DNA from: AV69 sp036498205
GTDB taxonomy: Bacteria; Verrucomicrobiota; Verrucomicrobiia; Chthoniobacterales; UBA10450
Length of the DNA stretch: 30,228 bases
Direction: 5' to 3'
Assembly: GCA_036498205.1 (NCBI GenBank)
Contig: DASXIC010000107.1
Location: 1 to 30,228, forward strand
The translations under genes were made by a program, and so were the position numbers. The notes beneath the pieces are model-generated. The model was not told the origin of the DNA. It did not search any database and was given only the letters and a program-made list of their open reading frames with translations. Shown in pieces: positions 14,902 to 22,715 of the stretch. Numbering within the stretch: position 1 is the first letter of the stretch; each line of letters opens with the position of its first letter.

Positions 14902-16779
14902 ATGACCGCGCGTCTCACGGTTGCCCAGCCGCCGCCGCTGCCCCTGCTGATTTTCGACGGGGAATGCCACTTCTGCCGCCGCTGGATCGAGCGCTGGCGG
15001 AATTATACTGGCGACAGGGTTGACTATGCTTCATCGCAGGAAGCGGCTCCGCGATTCCCCGAAATCCTCCCAATTGATTTCGAGAATGCCGTGATCCTGA
15101 TCACTGCCAGTGGTGAAGTTTATGCTGGGGCGGAAGCTGTTTATCGCTCACTGGCGTTTGGCGGGCGCCATTGGCCGTGCGCCTTTTACCAAAAAAATCG
15201 TGCCGTGGCGCGGTTTTCCGACGTTGCCTACGGCTTCGTATCCCGACACCGCACGCTCGCTTCCAATGTGACCGGGCTGCTGTGGGGCCGCGATCTGCGT
15301 GCGCCGACCTATTTTGTCGCGCGTAATGCTTTTTTGCGAATTCTCGGCTTCATCTATTTGATCGCGTTTCTTTCTCTTTGGATTCAAATCGATGGACTCG
15401 TCGGCGACCACGGAATTCTGCCAGCGGCCAGGTTCCTGCCGGCTGTGAAAGCGGAATATGGGACACGCGCGATTTTTGCGCTGCCCACGCTGTGCTGGTT
15501 CAACTCTTCGAACGCAGCGCTGAACTGTTTGAGCGCGGTTGGAGCGATCGCATCACTGGTTCTCATCCTGGGAGGAGTACCCGTCATTGCACTGATTATA
15601 TCTTTTTGCGCTTATCTTTCGCTCGCGATTGCAGGGCAAACATTCCTCAGTTTTCAATGGGACATTTTGCTGCTGGAAACCGGATTCCTGGCAATTTTCT
15701 TCGCCCCGCCGATGTGGCGGATGACACGATCGCGCGAAACCGGAATCTCTGGCGTCGCATTGTTTCTCCTCAAATTTCTTCTGTTCAAAGTGATGTTTAT
15801 GTCCGGCGTCGTGAAACTGACAAGCGGCGATGACTGCTGGTGGAATCTCACTGCGCTGGATTACCATTATTGGACGCAGCCGCTTCCAACTCCGATCGCC
15901 TGGTGGGCAGACAAAAATCCGGAATGGTTTAAGAAATTTTCCGTCGCTTTCTGCTTGATGGTTGAAATCGTTGTGCCGTTTTTTATTTGGGCGCCGCGCC
16001 GGCTGCGGCTGGGAGCGGCGGCATTGCTCGTTACTCTGCAGATCGCGATCGCGCTTACCGGCAATTACTGCTTCTTCAATTTACTCACCGTTGCACTTTG
16101 TCTCCTGTTGCTCGATGACGGCGTTTGGCGCCGGCGACGCGGCGCCCTCCAGAACCCTGTATTTCGCAGTGGAGGGACTGGCGCAGCGGTGTCCGCTGGA
16201 TCGTTTTTGCGATTATGGAGGGTTGGGACCGTGGGGGTGCTTGTCATCACGCTGCCGCTTAATTTGTGGCTGAGTTACACTGCCATTCGACCCGAGGCGG
16301 AGTGGCCGACGTCGCTCGCAACTGTTTACAGTTACCTGGAACCATTTCGGATCGTGAACAGCTACGGCCTCTTTCGCGTAATGACGAGACAGCGGCCTGA
16401 AATCGAAGTGGAAGGAAGCGCTGATGGAATCGACTGGATGGTTTACGATTTCAAATGGAAACCCGGCGACATCAAGCGGCTACCTGCCTGGTGCGCACCG
16501 CATCAGCCCCGGCTGGACTGGCAAATGTGGTTTGCCGCTCTGGGCGGAAGAAGAGAGGAGATGTGGTTTGGAAATTTTGTTCTACGGCTACTCCAAAACG
16601 AGCCGGCAGTAACACGTTTGCTGGCGCAGAATCCATTCCCGGAAAAAGCTCCAAAATATATCCGTGCCAGGTTATTTCAGTATAAGTTCACCAGTCGGGC
16701 AGAGCACCGTGCCTCAGGCGCCTGGTGGAAGCGCCGTGAGGTCGGGGAATATTTGCCGGCAGTCTCGTTGCCTCAATGA
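14902..16779 (+). CDS. DCC thiol-oxidoreductase/lipase maturation factor fusion
   Basis: 625 residues joining two families. Residues about 14-130 are a DCC (DUF393) thioredoxin-like domain with the signature FDGECHFC at 18-25 (C22, C25), a redox-active CxxC. From about 145 the protein is a polytopic membrane protein of lipase-maturation-factor (LMF1/2) type: GFIYLIAFLSLWIQIDGLVG, then GDHGILPA; QWDILLLETGFLAIFFAP, MFMSGVVKLTSGD-CWWNLTALDYHYWTQPLP; YLEPFRIVNSYGLFRVMT; and the soluble tail with YDFKWKPGD, APHQPRLDWQMWFAALG and KYIRARLFQYKFT. LMF1 in animals matures lipases in the ER with disulfide handling. A fused dithiol domain suggests a role in folding or disulfide exchange of an exported or membrane protein; the client is unknown and no lipase gene is next to it. 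ATG at 14902. Followed by infA after a terminator-like hairpin. Confidence 0.88.
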   Translation: MTARLTVAQPPPLPLLIFDGECHFCRRWIERWRNYTGDRVDYASSQEAAPRFPEILPIDFENAVILITASGEVYAGAEAVYRSLAFGGRHWPCAFYQKNRAVARFSDVAYGFVSRHRTLASNVTGLLWGRDLRAPTYFVARNAFLRILGFIYLIAFLSLWIQIDGLVGDHGILPAARFLPAVKAEYGTRAIFALPTLCWFNSSNAALNCLSAVGAIASLVLILGGVPVIALIISFCAYLSLAIAGQTFLSFQWDILLLETGFLAIFFAPPMWRMTRSRETGISGVALFLLKFLLFKVMFMSGVVKLTSGDDCWWNLTALDYHYWTQPLPTPIAWWADKNPEWFKKFSVAFCLMVEIVVPFFIWAPRRLRLGAAALLVTLQIAIALTGNYCFFNLLTVALCLLLLDDGVWRRRRGALQNPVFRSGGTGAAVSAGSFLRLWRVGTVGVLVITLPLNLWLSYTAIRPEAEWPTSLATVYSYLEPFRIVNSYGLFRVMTRQRPEIEVEGSADGIDWMVYDFKWKPGDIKRLPAWCAPHQPRLDWQMWFAALGGRREEMWFGNFVLRLLQNEPAVTRLLAQNPFPEKAPKYIRARLFQYKFTSRAEHRASGAWWKRREVGEYLPAVSLPQ

Positions 16780-16796
16780 AGGGGTTGGTTGAATTT

Positions 16797-16816
16797 TGCC
16801 CGCTCTCGGGCATTTT
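16797..16816 (+). terminator. Terminator-like hairpin between DCC-LMF gene and infA
   Basis: TGCCCG (16797-16802) pairs with CGGGCA (16807-16812) around CTCT and is followed by TTTT. It has the shape of a short rho-independent terminator for the DCC-LMF gene, 18 bases after its stop. It sits 6-10 bases before the infA ATG, so it would also occupy the infA ribosome binding region in any read-through transcript. Confidence 0.45.
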
Positions 16817-16821
16817 CCCTT

Positions 16822-17040
16822 ATGCCGAAGGAGGAACAAATCGTAACGGAAGGTACGGTCACTCAAGTGTTGCCGGGCACCATGTTTCGAGTCGATCTCC
16901 CCGGACAACGCAATGTTCTTGCCCACATTTCTGGCAAAATGCGTAAACACTTCATCCGCATTGTTCCGGGGGACAAGGTTTCGGTGGAACTTTCGCCCTA
17001 CGATTTAACGAAGGCGCGGATCATTTTCCGCGAACAATAG
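16822..17040 (+). CDS. infA: Translation initiation factor IF-1
   Basis: 72 residues from the ATG at 16822 (MPKEEQIVTEGTVTQVLPG), the normal size and start for IF-1, which binds the 30S A site and works with IF-2 and IF-3 in initiation. The S1-like OB-fold is complete: FRVDLPGQRNVLAHISGKMRKHFIRIVPGDKVSVELSPYDLTKARI in segments, with the typical LTKARIIFRE end. A TTG at 16789 would add 11 residues that match nothing and would cross the hairpin, so I reject it. No Shine-Dalgarno is seen. It stands apart from ribosomal protein genes, where many bacteria keep infA, and is followed by the ElaB-like cluster. Confidence 0.96.
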   Translation: MPKEEQIVTEGTVTQVLPGTMFRVDLPGQRNVLAHISGKMRKHFIRIVPGDKVSVELSPYDLTKARIIFREQ

Positions 17041-17153
17041 TAATAGTTCGCAAGCGCGGCACGCCTTCCAATTCCGTTTACATAACGAGGCGCGGAAAGG
17101 TTTGCGCAGGGAGCGTCGCGCCGATATTTTGAAACCTAACTGGAGAACGAACA

Positions 17154-17441
17154 ATGGCTGACGAAAACATGAATCAAGGCGGCGCGGGCAGCGCCAGCTC
17201 ACAGAGCAAATTGGAAAGCAGTAAAACGCACGCGCGTCGGGCGGCGGAGGACCTTAAATCGGCCGCCACTTCGATGGCGGAGGATTATCGCGACAAGGCT
17301 AATCAGGCTTGGGACGAGGCGAAAGTGCGCGTCCGAACGTTGCAGGAAGATGGCGAAGATTACGTCCGCGAAAATCCGATGCGGGCAGTATTTACAGCGC
17401 TAGGCATTGGTTTTGTGCTCGGTCTGATCTTCCGGCGGTAG
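17154..17441 (+). CDS. ElaB/YqjD-type (DUF883) membrane-anchored protein
   Basis: 95 residues. The soluble part (about 1-70) is a charged amphipathic helix with ARRAAEDLKSAATSMAEDYRDKANQAWDEAK in pieces, and the C-terminus ENPMRAVFTALGIGFVLGLIFRR is the DUF883 glycine-rich membrane helix. E. coli ElaB/YqjD sit in the inner membrane, and YqjD binds stationary-phase ribosomes. A clear GGAG lies 8 bases before the ATG, one of the better ribosome binding sites in the window. It is the first gene of a three-gene cluster (6-base gap to the next) with the same order as E. coli yqjD-yqjE-yqjK. Confidence 0.85.
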   Translation: MADENMNQGGAGSASSQSKLESSKTHARRAAEDLKSAATSMAEDYRDKANQAWDEAKVRVRTLQEDGEDYVRENPMRAVFTALGIGFVLGLIFRR

Positions 17442-17447
17442 ACCGCC

Positions 17448-17873
17448 ATGGCGCGCGTAACCGCCGGGTCGCGAAACCCGGCCGGACATGCCGGATTAAT
17501 CGACAATGCGATCGGGTTTGTCAGCGCATTGTTCGCCTACGTCGAGACTCGAATGGCTCTTCTGGCCATCGAGTCAAAGGCAATGCTGCTGCAGATGGTG
17601 GCCATTGTGGCCTTTGGTGTAGGCGCGCTGATTGCGCTGGCGTTTGGATACATCTTTGTCGTCGCGAGCTTGATCGTGGGTATCGCGCACCGCACCGGCA
17701 TCTCCTGGACATGGATTGGTCTTGGCACTGGATTGCTCCATATCGCAGTAGCCGCGGTATGCGTTTTTCTGGCGAAATCGAAGTTGCATGGTCGCCTCTA
17801 CGCCGAAACGCGAGCTGAATTGAAAAAGGATCAACAATGGCTGAAATCCCTAAGCAAGACCGAGCCGCAATAA
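17448..17873 (+). CDS. YqjE-type (phage holin family) membrane protein
   Basis: 141 residues. A leading cytoplasmic helix (FVSALFAYVETRMALLAIESKA, about 24-45) is followed by two membrane segments (about 48-75 and 86-108) and a charged tail, the pattern of the PF07332/YqjE family. Despite the 'phage holin' name the family is chromosomal and part of the yqjD-yqjE-yqjK stress cluster; no phage genes are near. It starts 6 bases after the ElaB-like gene and overlaps the next gene by 37 bases. Exact function is unknown. Confidence 0.75.
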   Translation: MARVTAGSRNPAGHAGLIDNAIGFVSALFAYVETRMALLAIESKAMLLQMVAIVAFGVGALIALAFGYIFVVASLIVGIAHRTGISWTWIGLGTGLLHIAVAAVCVFLAKSKLHGRLYAETRAELKKDQQWLKSLSKTEPQ

Positions 17874-18232
17874 AAAGCGATATCGCGCTTTCGCGTGACC
17901 GGTTGGCGCGAGAATTAAGTGGCGTTCGTTACGAGCTGGATTTTCCGCGTAAAATAAAAAGCTCGTTCCGGCATCAACCCGCAATCTGGATTGGGGCCGT
18001 TGTGCTCGTTGGCCTGATCATCGCGGTGGCGCCGGCTCGGAAGAAAAAAGTTTACGTCCAAGCCAACGCACGGAAAAAGAAAAGCGGAGAAGGGGAGAGC
18101 ATTTTGGAGGCGGGCGCTCTTGTCGCGGCTTTGAAATTCGCCGCCACCCTCTTGCGTCCGGTGGTGGTCAATTTTTTGACGACTAAGTTACGTGGCGGCT
18201 ATGGCAGCCGTCGGGCCGGGCCGCAGCACTGA
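17837..18232 (+). CDS. DUF3618/YqjK-like small membrane protein
   Basis: 131 residues. The N-terminal segment IKSDIALSRDRLARELSGVRYEL (12-34, split here only by description) resembles the DUF3618 motif of proteins following YqjD/YqjE in many bacteria. One membrane helix (about 49-66) is followed by a Lys-rich stretch (ARKKKVYVQANARKKK) and a weak second hydrophobic region (about 92-116). Start ATG at 17837 is inside the end of the previous gene (37-base overlap, different frame), typical of coupled membrane-protein operons. Function unknown; assignment rests on position and N-terminal motif. Confidence 0.65.
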   Translation: MAEIPKQDRAAIKSDIALSRDRLARELSGVRYELDFPRKIKSSFRHQPAIWIGAVVLVGLIIAVAPARKKKVYVQANARKKKSGEGESILEAGALVAALKFAATLLRPVVVNFLTTKLRGGYGSRRAGPQH

Positions 18233-18279
18233 TTTTCAGTTTACGGCTTCGCTCGGTCTCGGCATGATCGTATCGCCTG

Positions 18280-19359
18280 ATGACCGCTCATTCGCTGGGT
18301 CACGTTGACGATTATCTTGCCATTGGGCAGGAAGGCGGGGCTTCCGATATTCATCTCGCAGTCAATGCGCCCCCCATATGGCGTTTGCATGGTACGCTAT
18401 GCCCAATTTGGTCTGAGGCCGCGCCGCTCACCGCCAACGAAACGCAACGACTGGCCGATACTTTTTTGACTGAGGCGCAGATGACTCTGGTGCGCGAGCG
18501 CGGAGATGCGGACTTTGCTTACGCTAACCGCGCCGGCAGATTTCGTGCAAGTGTCGCGCGCCATCGGCTTGGTACCGACCTGGTCTTTCGTGTCATCAAT
18601 ACCCGCGTTCGGACAATGGACGAGCTCGGTTTACCGGACCATCTGAAGTTGCTTACCCGCTATCACAACGGGCTCATATTGGTGACGGGGTCTGTCGGTA
18701 GCGGAAAATCAACCACCCTGGCTGCACTGATCGAGCAAATCAACGTCGAGCGGCGAGAACACATTATTACGCTGGAGGACCCGATAGAATACGTCTTCGA
18801 GTCGAAAGGTTGTCATATCACCCAACGCGAAGTACACACGCATACATCTTCCTTTAGCGCTGCCTTGCGTGCGGCGCTGCGGGAAGATCCGGACGTAATC
18901 ATGGTGGGGGAAATGCGCGACCTGGAGACGATTTCCCTCGCAATTACTGCATCCGAAACCGGGCATCTCGTCCTCGGAACGCTTCACACCGGTACTGCTG
19001 CGCGAACGCTTGATCGGGTGCTCGATGTTTTTCCGGCGGACCAACAGGAACAGATTCGGGTCATGGTTAGCGAATCGTTGCGCGGAATCATCAGCCAACA
19101 ATTGATTCCGCGCGCGGACGGGACGGGGCGCGTGCTCGGGCTTGAGACGCTGACAAATACTCCCGCTGTTTCGAACGTAATTCGCGAAGCCAAGACCTTT
19201 ATGCTGCCGGGAATCATTCAAACCGGGCGGAAACAGGGAATGCAGCTGATGGATGACGCGTTGATTGATCTCTTCCGGCAGGGTCTGATCGCCGCGGATG
19301 AAACGCTCGCTCGCGCCAATCAGAAGGAAATCGTGCGGCAACAATTGCAGCAAAGGTGA
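18280..19359 (+). CDS. pilT: PilT-family twitching ATPase, first copy
   Basis: 359 residues, hexameric secretion ATPase of the PilT type that powers retraction of type IV pili. N-terminal PAS-like domain begins with the SDIHL motif (22-26). Walker A is GSVGSGKST (137-145), the Asp box LEDP (165-168), Walker B DVIMVGEMRD (205-214), and the His box TGHLVLGTLHT (227-237), followed by PADQQEQIRVMVSESLRG and QLIPRADGTGRVLGLE, which are PilT hallmarks. ATG at 18280, 47 bases after the DUF3618-like gene. Its TGA overlaps the GTG start of the second copy (GTGA), so both are made together. No pilB, pilC or pilin gene is nearby. Whether it is PilT or PilU is not decided by sequence alone. Confidence 0.92.
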   Translation: MTAHSLGHVDDYLAIGQEGGASDIHLAVNAPPIWRLHGTLCPIWSEAAPLTANETQRLADTFLTEAQMTLVRERGDADFAYANRAGRFRASVARHRLGTDLVFRVINTRVRTMDELGLPDHLKLLTRYHNGLILVTGSVGSGKSTTLAALIEQINVERREHIITLEDPIEYVFESKGCHITQREVHTHTSSFSAALRAALREDPDVIMVGEMRDLETISLAITASETGHLVLGTLHTGTAARTLDRVLDVFPADQQEQIRVMVSESLRGIISQQLIPRADGTGRVLGLETLTNTPAVSNVIREAKTFMLPGIIQTGRKQGMQLMDDALIDLFRQGLIAADETLARANQKEIVRQQLQQR

Positions 19360-20522
19360 ACGCCTATCTAAATCAATTTCTTGAAACGATCGTGGCGGAA
19401 GGCGCGTCCGACCTGCACATCGGTGAGGGACAACCGCCTAAGATGCGCCGCAATGGAGATGTAATGCCCATGCGGTCCGAGCCTGTTTTGCGTGATGAAG
19501 CGATCCGAATGTTAAGCGAGGTGGCTGGAGGGGAAAACTGGGAAATGTTCGAGGACCGGGGCGATCTCGATTTCGCTTATGAAATGAACAGTAGTTCGCG
19601 TTTTCGATGCAACTACTTTAAACAAACCAATGGCTATGGCGGGGTTTTTCGCCTGATTCCGAAGGAAATCGCTTCGTTGGAATCGCTCGGCATCCCGCCC
19701 GTAGCCAAAGAATTCGGACACCTGCGCGGAGGATTGGTTTTGGTGACGGGTCCGACCGGGTCTGGAAAATCAACCACTCTGGCAGCGCTGGTAGATTATA
19801 TTAATGCAAATTTTTCACGTCATATCGTGACCATTGAAGAGCCAATCGAGTTCGTGCACGAACGAAAACGAAGCATGATCACCCAACGTGAAGTCCCTTC
19901 CAGCGCCCGCTCCTTTCCCGAAGCATTGAGAGCAGCATTGCGGGAGGATGCCGATATCGTCCTGGTCGGCGAGATGCGCGATCTGGAAACGATTTCGCTG
20001 GCGCTATCCGCCGCCGAAACCGGCCTGGTCGTTTTCGGGACGCTCCATACGAATAATGCGCGCAAGAGCGTCGATCGTATGATCGATGCCTTTCCTCCGC
20101 CGCGGCAACCACAAGCCCGAACGATGCTGGCGAATTCTTTGCGTGGTGTTTTGGCGCAGTTGCTTTTGAAAAAGGCCGATGGTTCCGGGCGTGTGGCAGT
20201 AAATGAGATCCTTATCGCCAATGCGGCGGTGGCGGCCATCATTCGCGAAGGCGCAACACAAAAACTTCAGGATGTGATCGTATCAGGCCGCGCCCAGGGA
20301 ATGCAGTTCATGGACGACGCGATCTGGAGCTTGCTCGAGAAGAGCGTTGTATCGCCGCACGAAGCGTTCATGAAGGCGATTGATAAGAATCGTTTTAAAC
20401 AATTCCTGCCACCCGAAGAGGCGGCTCTTGGGGACGCTGCCGGGGCCGTCCCCGAGGACGAGCGGAAGGAGCCGGCAAATTTGAGCAAGCAGCGCCGGCG
20501 TGTGTCGAGGTTGTCACGTTGA
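19356..20522 (+). CDS. PilT/PilU-family twitching ATPase, second copy
   Basis: 388 residues, a second PilT-family ATPase in tandem with the first. The SDLHIGEG motif is at 18-25, Walker A GPTGSGKST (132-140), Asp box IEEPIEF (160-166, where the first copy has LEDPIEY), Walker B IVLVGEMRDL (201-210) and His box TGLVVFGTLHT, with G-L in place of the first copy's G-H. It carries a C-terminal extension of about 40 residues, rich in Glu, Lys and Arg (ending QRRRVSRLSR), absent from the first copy. PilU-type paralogues typically have such a tail. Start GTG at 19356 overlaps the TGA of the first copy. Tandem PilT paralogues can form hetero-assemblies, as PilT-PilU in pseudomonads; that is an inference here. 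Confidence 0.9.
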   Translation: MNAYLNQFLETIVAEGASDLHIGEGQPPKMRRNGDVMPMRSEPVLRDEAIRMLSEVAGGENWEMFEDRGDLDFAYEMNSSSRFRCNYFKQTNGYGGVFRLIPKEIASLESLGIPPVAKEFGHLRGGLVLVTGPTGSGKSTTLAALVDYINANFSRHIVTIEEPIEFVHERKRSMITQREVPSSARSFPEALRAALREDADIVLVGEMRDLETISLALSAAETGLVVFGTLHTNNARKSVDRMIDAFPPPRQPQARTMLANSLRGVLAQLLLKKADGSGRVAVNEILIANAAVAAIIREGATQKLQDVIVSGRAQGMQFMDDAIWSLLEKSVVSPHEAFMKAIDKNRFKQFLPPEEAALGDAAGAVPEDERKEPANLSKQRRRVSRLSR

Positions 20523-20530
20523 CAACGGGA

Positions 20531-20594
20531 AAGCCGAATGCTATCGGTCGCGCGACTTTGAAGGGCGCTGTGTAGCAGCGATAATTATCGGCTT
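20531..20594. repeat. Inverted repeat in front of HNH gene
   Basis: AAGCCGAATGCTATC (20531-20545) pairs with GATAATTATCGGCTT (20580-20594) at 11 of 15 positions, with a 34-base loop that contains TGTGTAGCAGCG. The right arm ends 2 bases before the ATG of the HNH gene. It may be a degenerate intergenic repeat or a leader hairpin; evidence is thin. Confidence 0.3.
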
Positions 20595-20596
20595 CT

Positions 20597-21202
20597 ATGC
20601 TACTGAACAGTCAGGTGCTGGTGCTTAATCGGCTGTGGCAGGCGGTGAATATTTGTTCCGCCCGTCGCGCTTTTGCTCTGCTTTACGCCGGACACGCCCA
20701 GGTTGTGGCGACCGACGGCGCAAACAATTTCTTCACCCACGATTTCGACAGCTGGCGCGATTTTTCCGCGCAATCGCCGGAGTCGGAGATGGTAACGACA
20801 ATTTCTTGGAAGATCCGCGTCCCGCGGGTCATCGTCTTACTTTTGTTCGATCGGTTGCCAAAAAAAGAGGTTAAGTTCACTCGGCACAATGTGTTCGAGC
20901 GGGACAAAAATACCTGCCAGTATTGCGGCGACGTTTTCGAGCGAAGCGAGCTGAACCTTGACCACGTCCTGCCGCGCGACAAGGGAGGGCTCACCACATG
21001 GGAGAATGTGGTTTGTTCCTGTATCGCCTGCAACACACGTAAGGGAAACCGGCTGCCGCATGAGGCTCACATGCGGTTGATTCGTAAACCGAAACGTCCG
21101 AAGTGGCGTCCGTTCGTGCATGTCACGTTTACCTCGCAGCATCATGAGAGTTGGCGCCATTTCGTCGATCTTGCCTACTGGAACGTCGAACTGAGCGACT
21201 AG
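20597..21202 (+). CDS. HNH endonuclease family protein
   Basis: 201 residues. The N-terminal part (1-90: LNSQVLVLNRLWQAVNICSARRAFALLYAG in pieces) is the conserved lead of a widespread chromosomal HNH family. The HNH fold follows: zinc cysteines CQYC (107-110), the catalytic LDHVLPRDKGG (D122, H123), N137, and the second zinc pair CIACNTRKGNR (C142, C145). This protein group is common in Bacteroidota, Verrucomicrobiota and cyanobacteria chromosomes and is not tied to known mobile elements; its target is unknown. ATG at 20597. It is convergent with nuoN (61 bases between stops), so it stands as a monocistron. Confidence 0.88.
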   Translation: MLLNSQVLVLNRLWQAVNICSARRAFALLYAGHAQVVATDGANNFFTHDFDSWRDFSAQSPESEMVTTISWKIRVPRVIVLLLFDRLPKKEVKFTRHNVFERDKNTCQYCGDVFERSELNLDHVLPRDKGGLTTWENVVCSCIACNTRKGNRLPHEAHMRLIRKPKRPKWRPFVHVTFTSQHHESWRHFVDLAYWNVELSD

Positions 21203-21263
21203 TGTTTTAGTCGTGGTTTGTGGCCGCCGGATGCATCTGGCGCATGCCGTAAATCGCAAACGA

Positions 21264-22715
21264 TCAGTGCGAAATCGTGGCGGCGCCGGGATTCAATGGC
21301 TGCAGGGAACGGAAAACTGGTTGCGGGTAGACCCCAAACAGAAAAATGCCGGCCATCATCGCAATCATTGCCATGCCGGTAAGAGGGCCGACCGGGATCC
21401 TTTCCCTGGTCGCAGGTGGATCCCAATAGATCGCGCGCACAACCTTGAAATAGTAATAAAAACCTGCGCCGACGGTGATCACGCCGACAACGACCAGGCC
21501 GAAATGGTGTTGGGCGACAGCAGCGTCAAAGACGAGAAATTTTCCAAGAAATCCTGCGGTAAACGGAACGCCTGCGAGCGAAGCCATGGCCACAAGCATG
21601 GCGAAGGCAAGAAATGGAGAACGCTGCGACAGACCCGAAAAATTCTCGAGCTGATCTCCGGCGCGCTGAGCGACGAGAATGAGTACGGCAAAGCTGAGCA
21701 ACGTCATCAACAAATAGGCAACCAGATAAAAGGCGACGGCGCGCCCGGAAAACGACACGACCGCGATAAGAATATATCCGGCGTGGGCGATGCTGGAGTA
21801 AGCGAGCAATCGCTTGACGTTGGTCTGTGGGAGCGCGGCAAGGTTTCCATAGATGAGGGTGAGAACTGCCATGGCAACGAGCAGCCGTTGCATTTCCGGC
21901 AGCATCGAGAACGGCCCAAGCACCCGGAGCAGAACCACGAAACCGGCGGCTTTCGAACCGACCGAGAGATAGGCCGTTACCGGTGTGGGAGCGCCCTGAT
22001 AAACATCGGCAACCCAAATGTGAAATGGCACGGCGGCAATCTTAAAACCGAGCGCGACCATCACGAGGACGCCTCCAAAGAGTGCGGCGCTGCGCTCGAA
22101 ATTGGTTCCGGTGAAAATAAGCGCAATTTTCTGCAGGTTGGTTTCGCCGGTGGCGCCGAAAATCCAGGTGATTCCGTAAACAAAAAACGCGGTGGAAAGA
22201 GCGCTCAGGACCAGATATTTCACTCCCGCTTCCAGTGAAGCCGGATTTCGCCGCATGAAACTAACGAGGACGTAAAACGAAATTGTCACAAGCTCCAGCG
22301 AAACGAAGATCATGACGAAATCGATGGCTGAGGACATCCACATCAGCCCGGCACAAAGGAAAATGGGCAACGCAAAGAATTCGCCGAGGCCAGCCTGGGG
22401 AGTCACGGGTTCAATCCCCCTTTGTAACGACGGCGCAAAATCAATCATCATCAACAAAATCGCAGCAGTGCTGACGAGCGCGATGCGCTTAAAAAGCAGA
22501 GCCAATGCGTCGACAGAATAAAAGTTCCAAAGCGGCGCGTTATCGGCGATCGATTGTGGTGCGACAAAAAAGCTCGCGATCAGAATCGCCCCCAACCCGA
22601 TCAGGCCGAGGTAGCAAATGATGCGTCTGTCCAGTTTGCCTGCGAACGCTTCCAGGAGAAGAACGGCCGTGCCCAGGATGATCGTCCCAACCTCAAGACT
22701 TGGTGCGTAGATCAT
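21264..22715 (-). CDS. nuoN: NADH-quinone oxidoreductase subunit N
   Basis: 483 residues, full length, with about 14 membrane helices; one of three antiporter-like proton-pumping subunits of complex I. The conserved Glu of TM5 is in FVSLELVTISFYVLV and the Lys in EAGVKYLVLSALSTAFFVYG; the middle broken helix region contains GFKIAAVPFHIWVADVYQGAP and the second lysine region NVKRLLAYSSIAHAGYILI. Last gene of the nuo operon. Start ATG at 22715 overlaps the TGA of nuoM (ATGA). It ends 61 bases before the stop of convergent HNH. Confidence 0.96.
   Translation of the reverse strand: MIYAPSLEVGTIILGTAVLLLEAFAGKLDRRIICYLGLIGLGAILIASFFVAPQSIADNAPLWNFYSVDALALLFKRIALVSTAAILLMMIDFAPSLQRGIEPVTPQAGLGEFFALPIFLCAGLMWMSSAIDFVMIFVSLELVTISFYVLVSFMRRNPASLEAGVKYLVLSALSTAFFVYGITWIFGATGETNLQKIALIFTGTNFERSAALFGGVLVMVALGFKIAAVPFHIWVADVYQGAPTPVTAYLSVGSKAAGFVVLLRVLGPFSMLPEMQRLLVAMAVLTLIYGNLAALPQTNVKRLLAYSSIAHAGYILIAVVSFSGRAVAFYLVAYLLMTLLSFAVLILVAQRAGDQLENFSGLSQRSPFLAFAMLVAMASLAGVPFTAGFLGKFLVFDAAVAQHHFGLVVVGVITVGAGFYYYFKVVRAIYWDPPATRERIPVGPLTGMAMIAMMAGIFLFGVYPQPVFRSLQPLNPGAATISH

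Noticed and set aside
17448..17873. Prophage remnant suggested by a 'holin family' protein
   Set aside because: The protein is of the chromosomal YqjE type, sits in an ElaB/YqjE-like cluster, and no other phage gene is near.
20597..21202. Homing endonuclease or mobile intron suggested by the HNH domain
   Set aside because: The gene is free-standing with a conserved chromosomal N-terminal part; no split host gene, intron or transposon end was found.
21213..22238. 341-codon open frame on the plus strand opposite nuoN
   Set aside because: Antisense to a full-length conserved membrane subunit; the translation is low-complexity and charged (rich in H, K, E, G), as expected for the reverse of membrane-protein codons.
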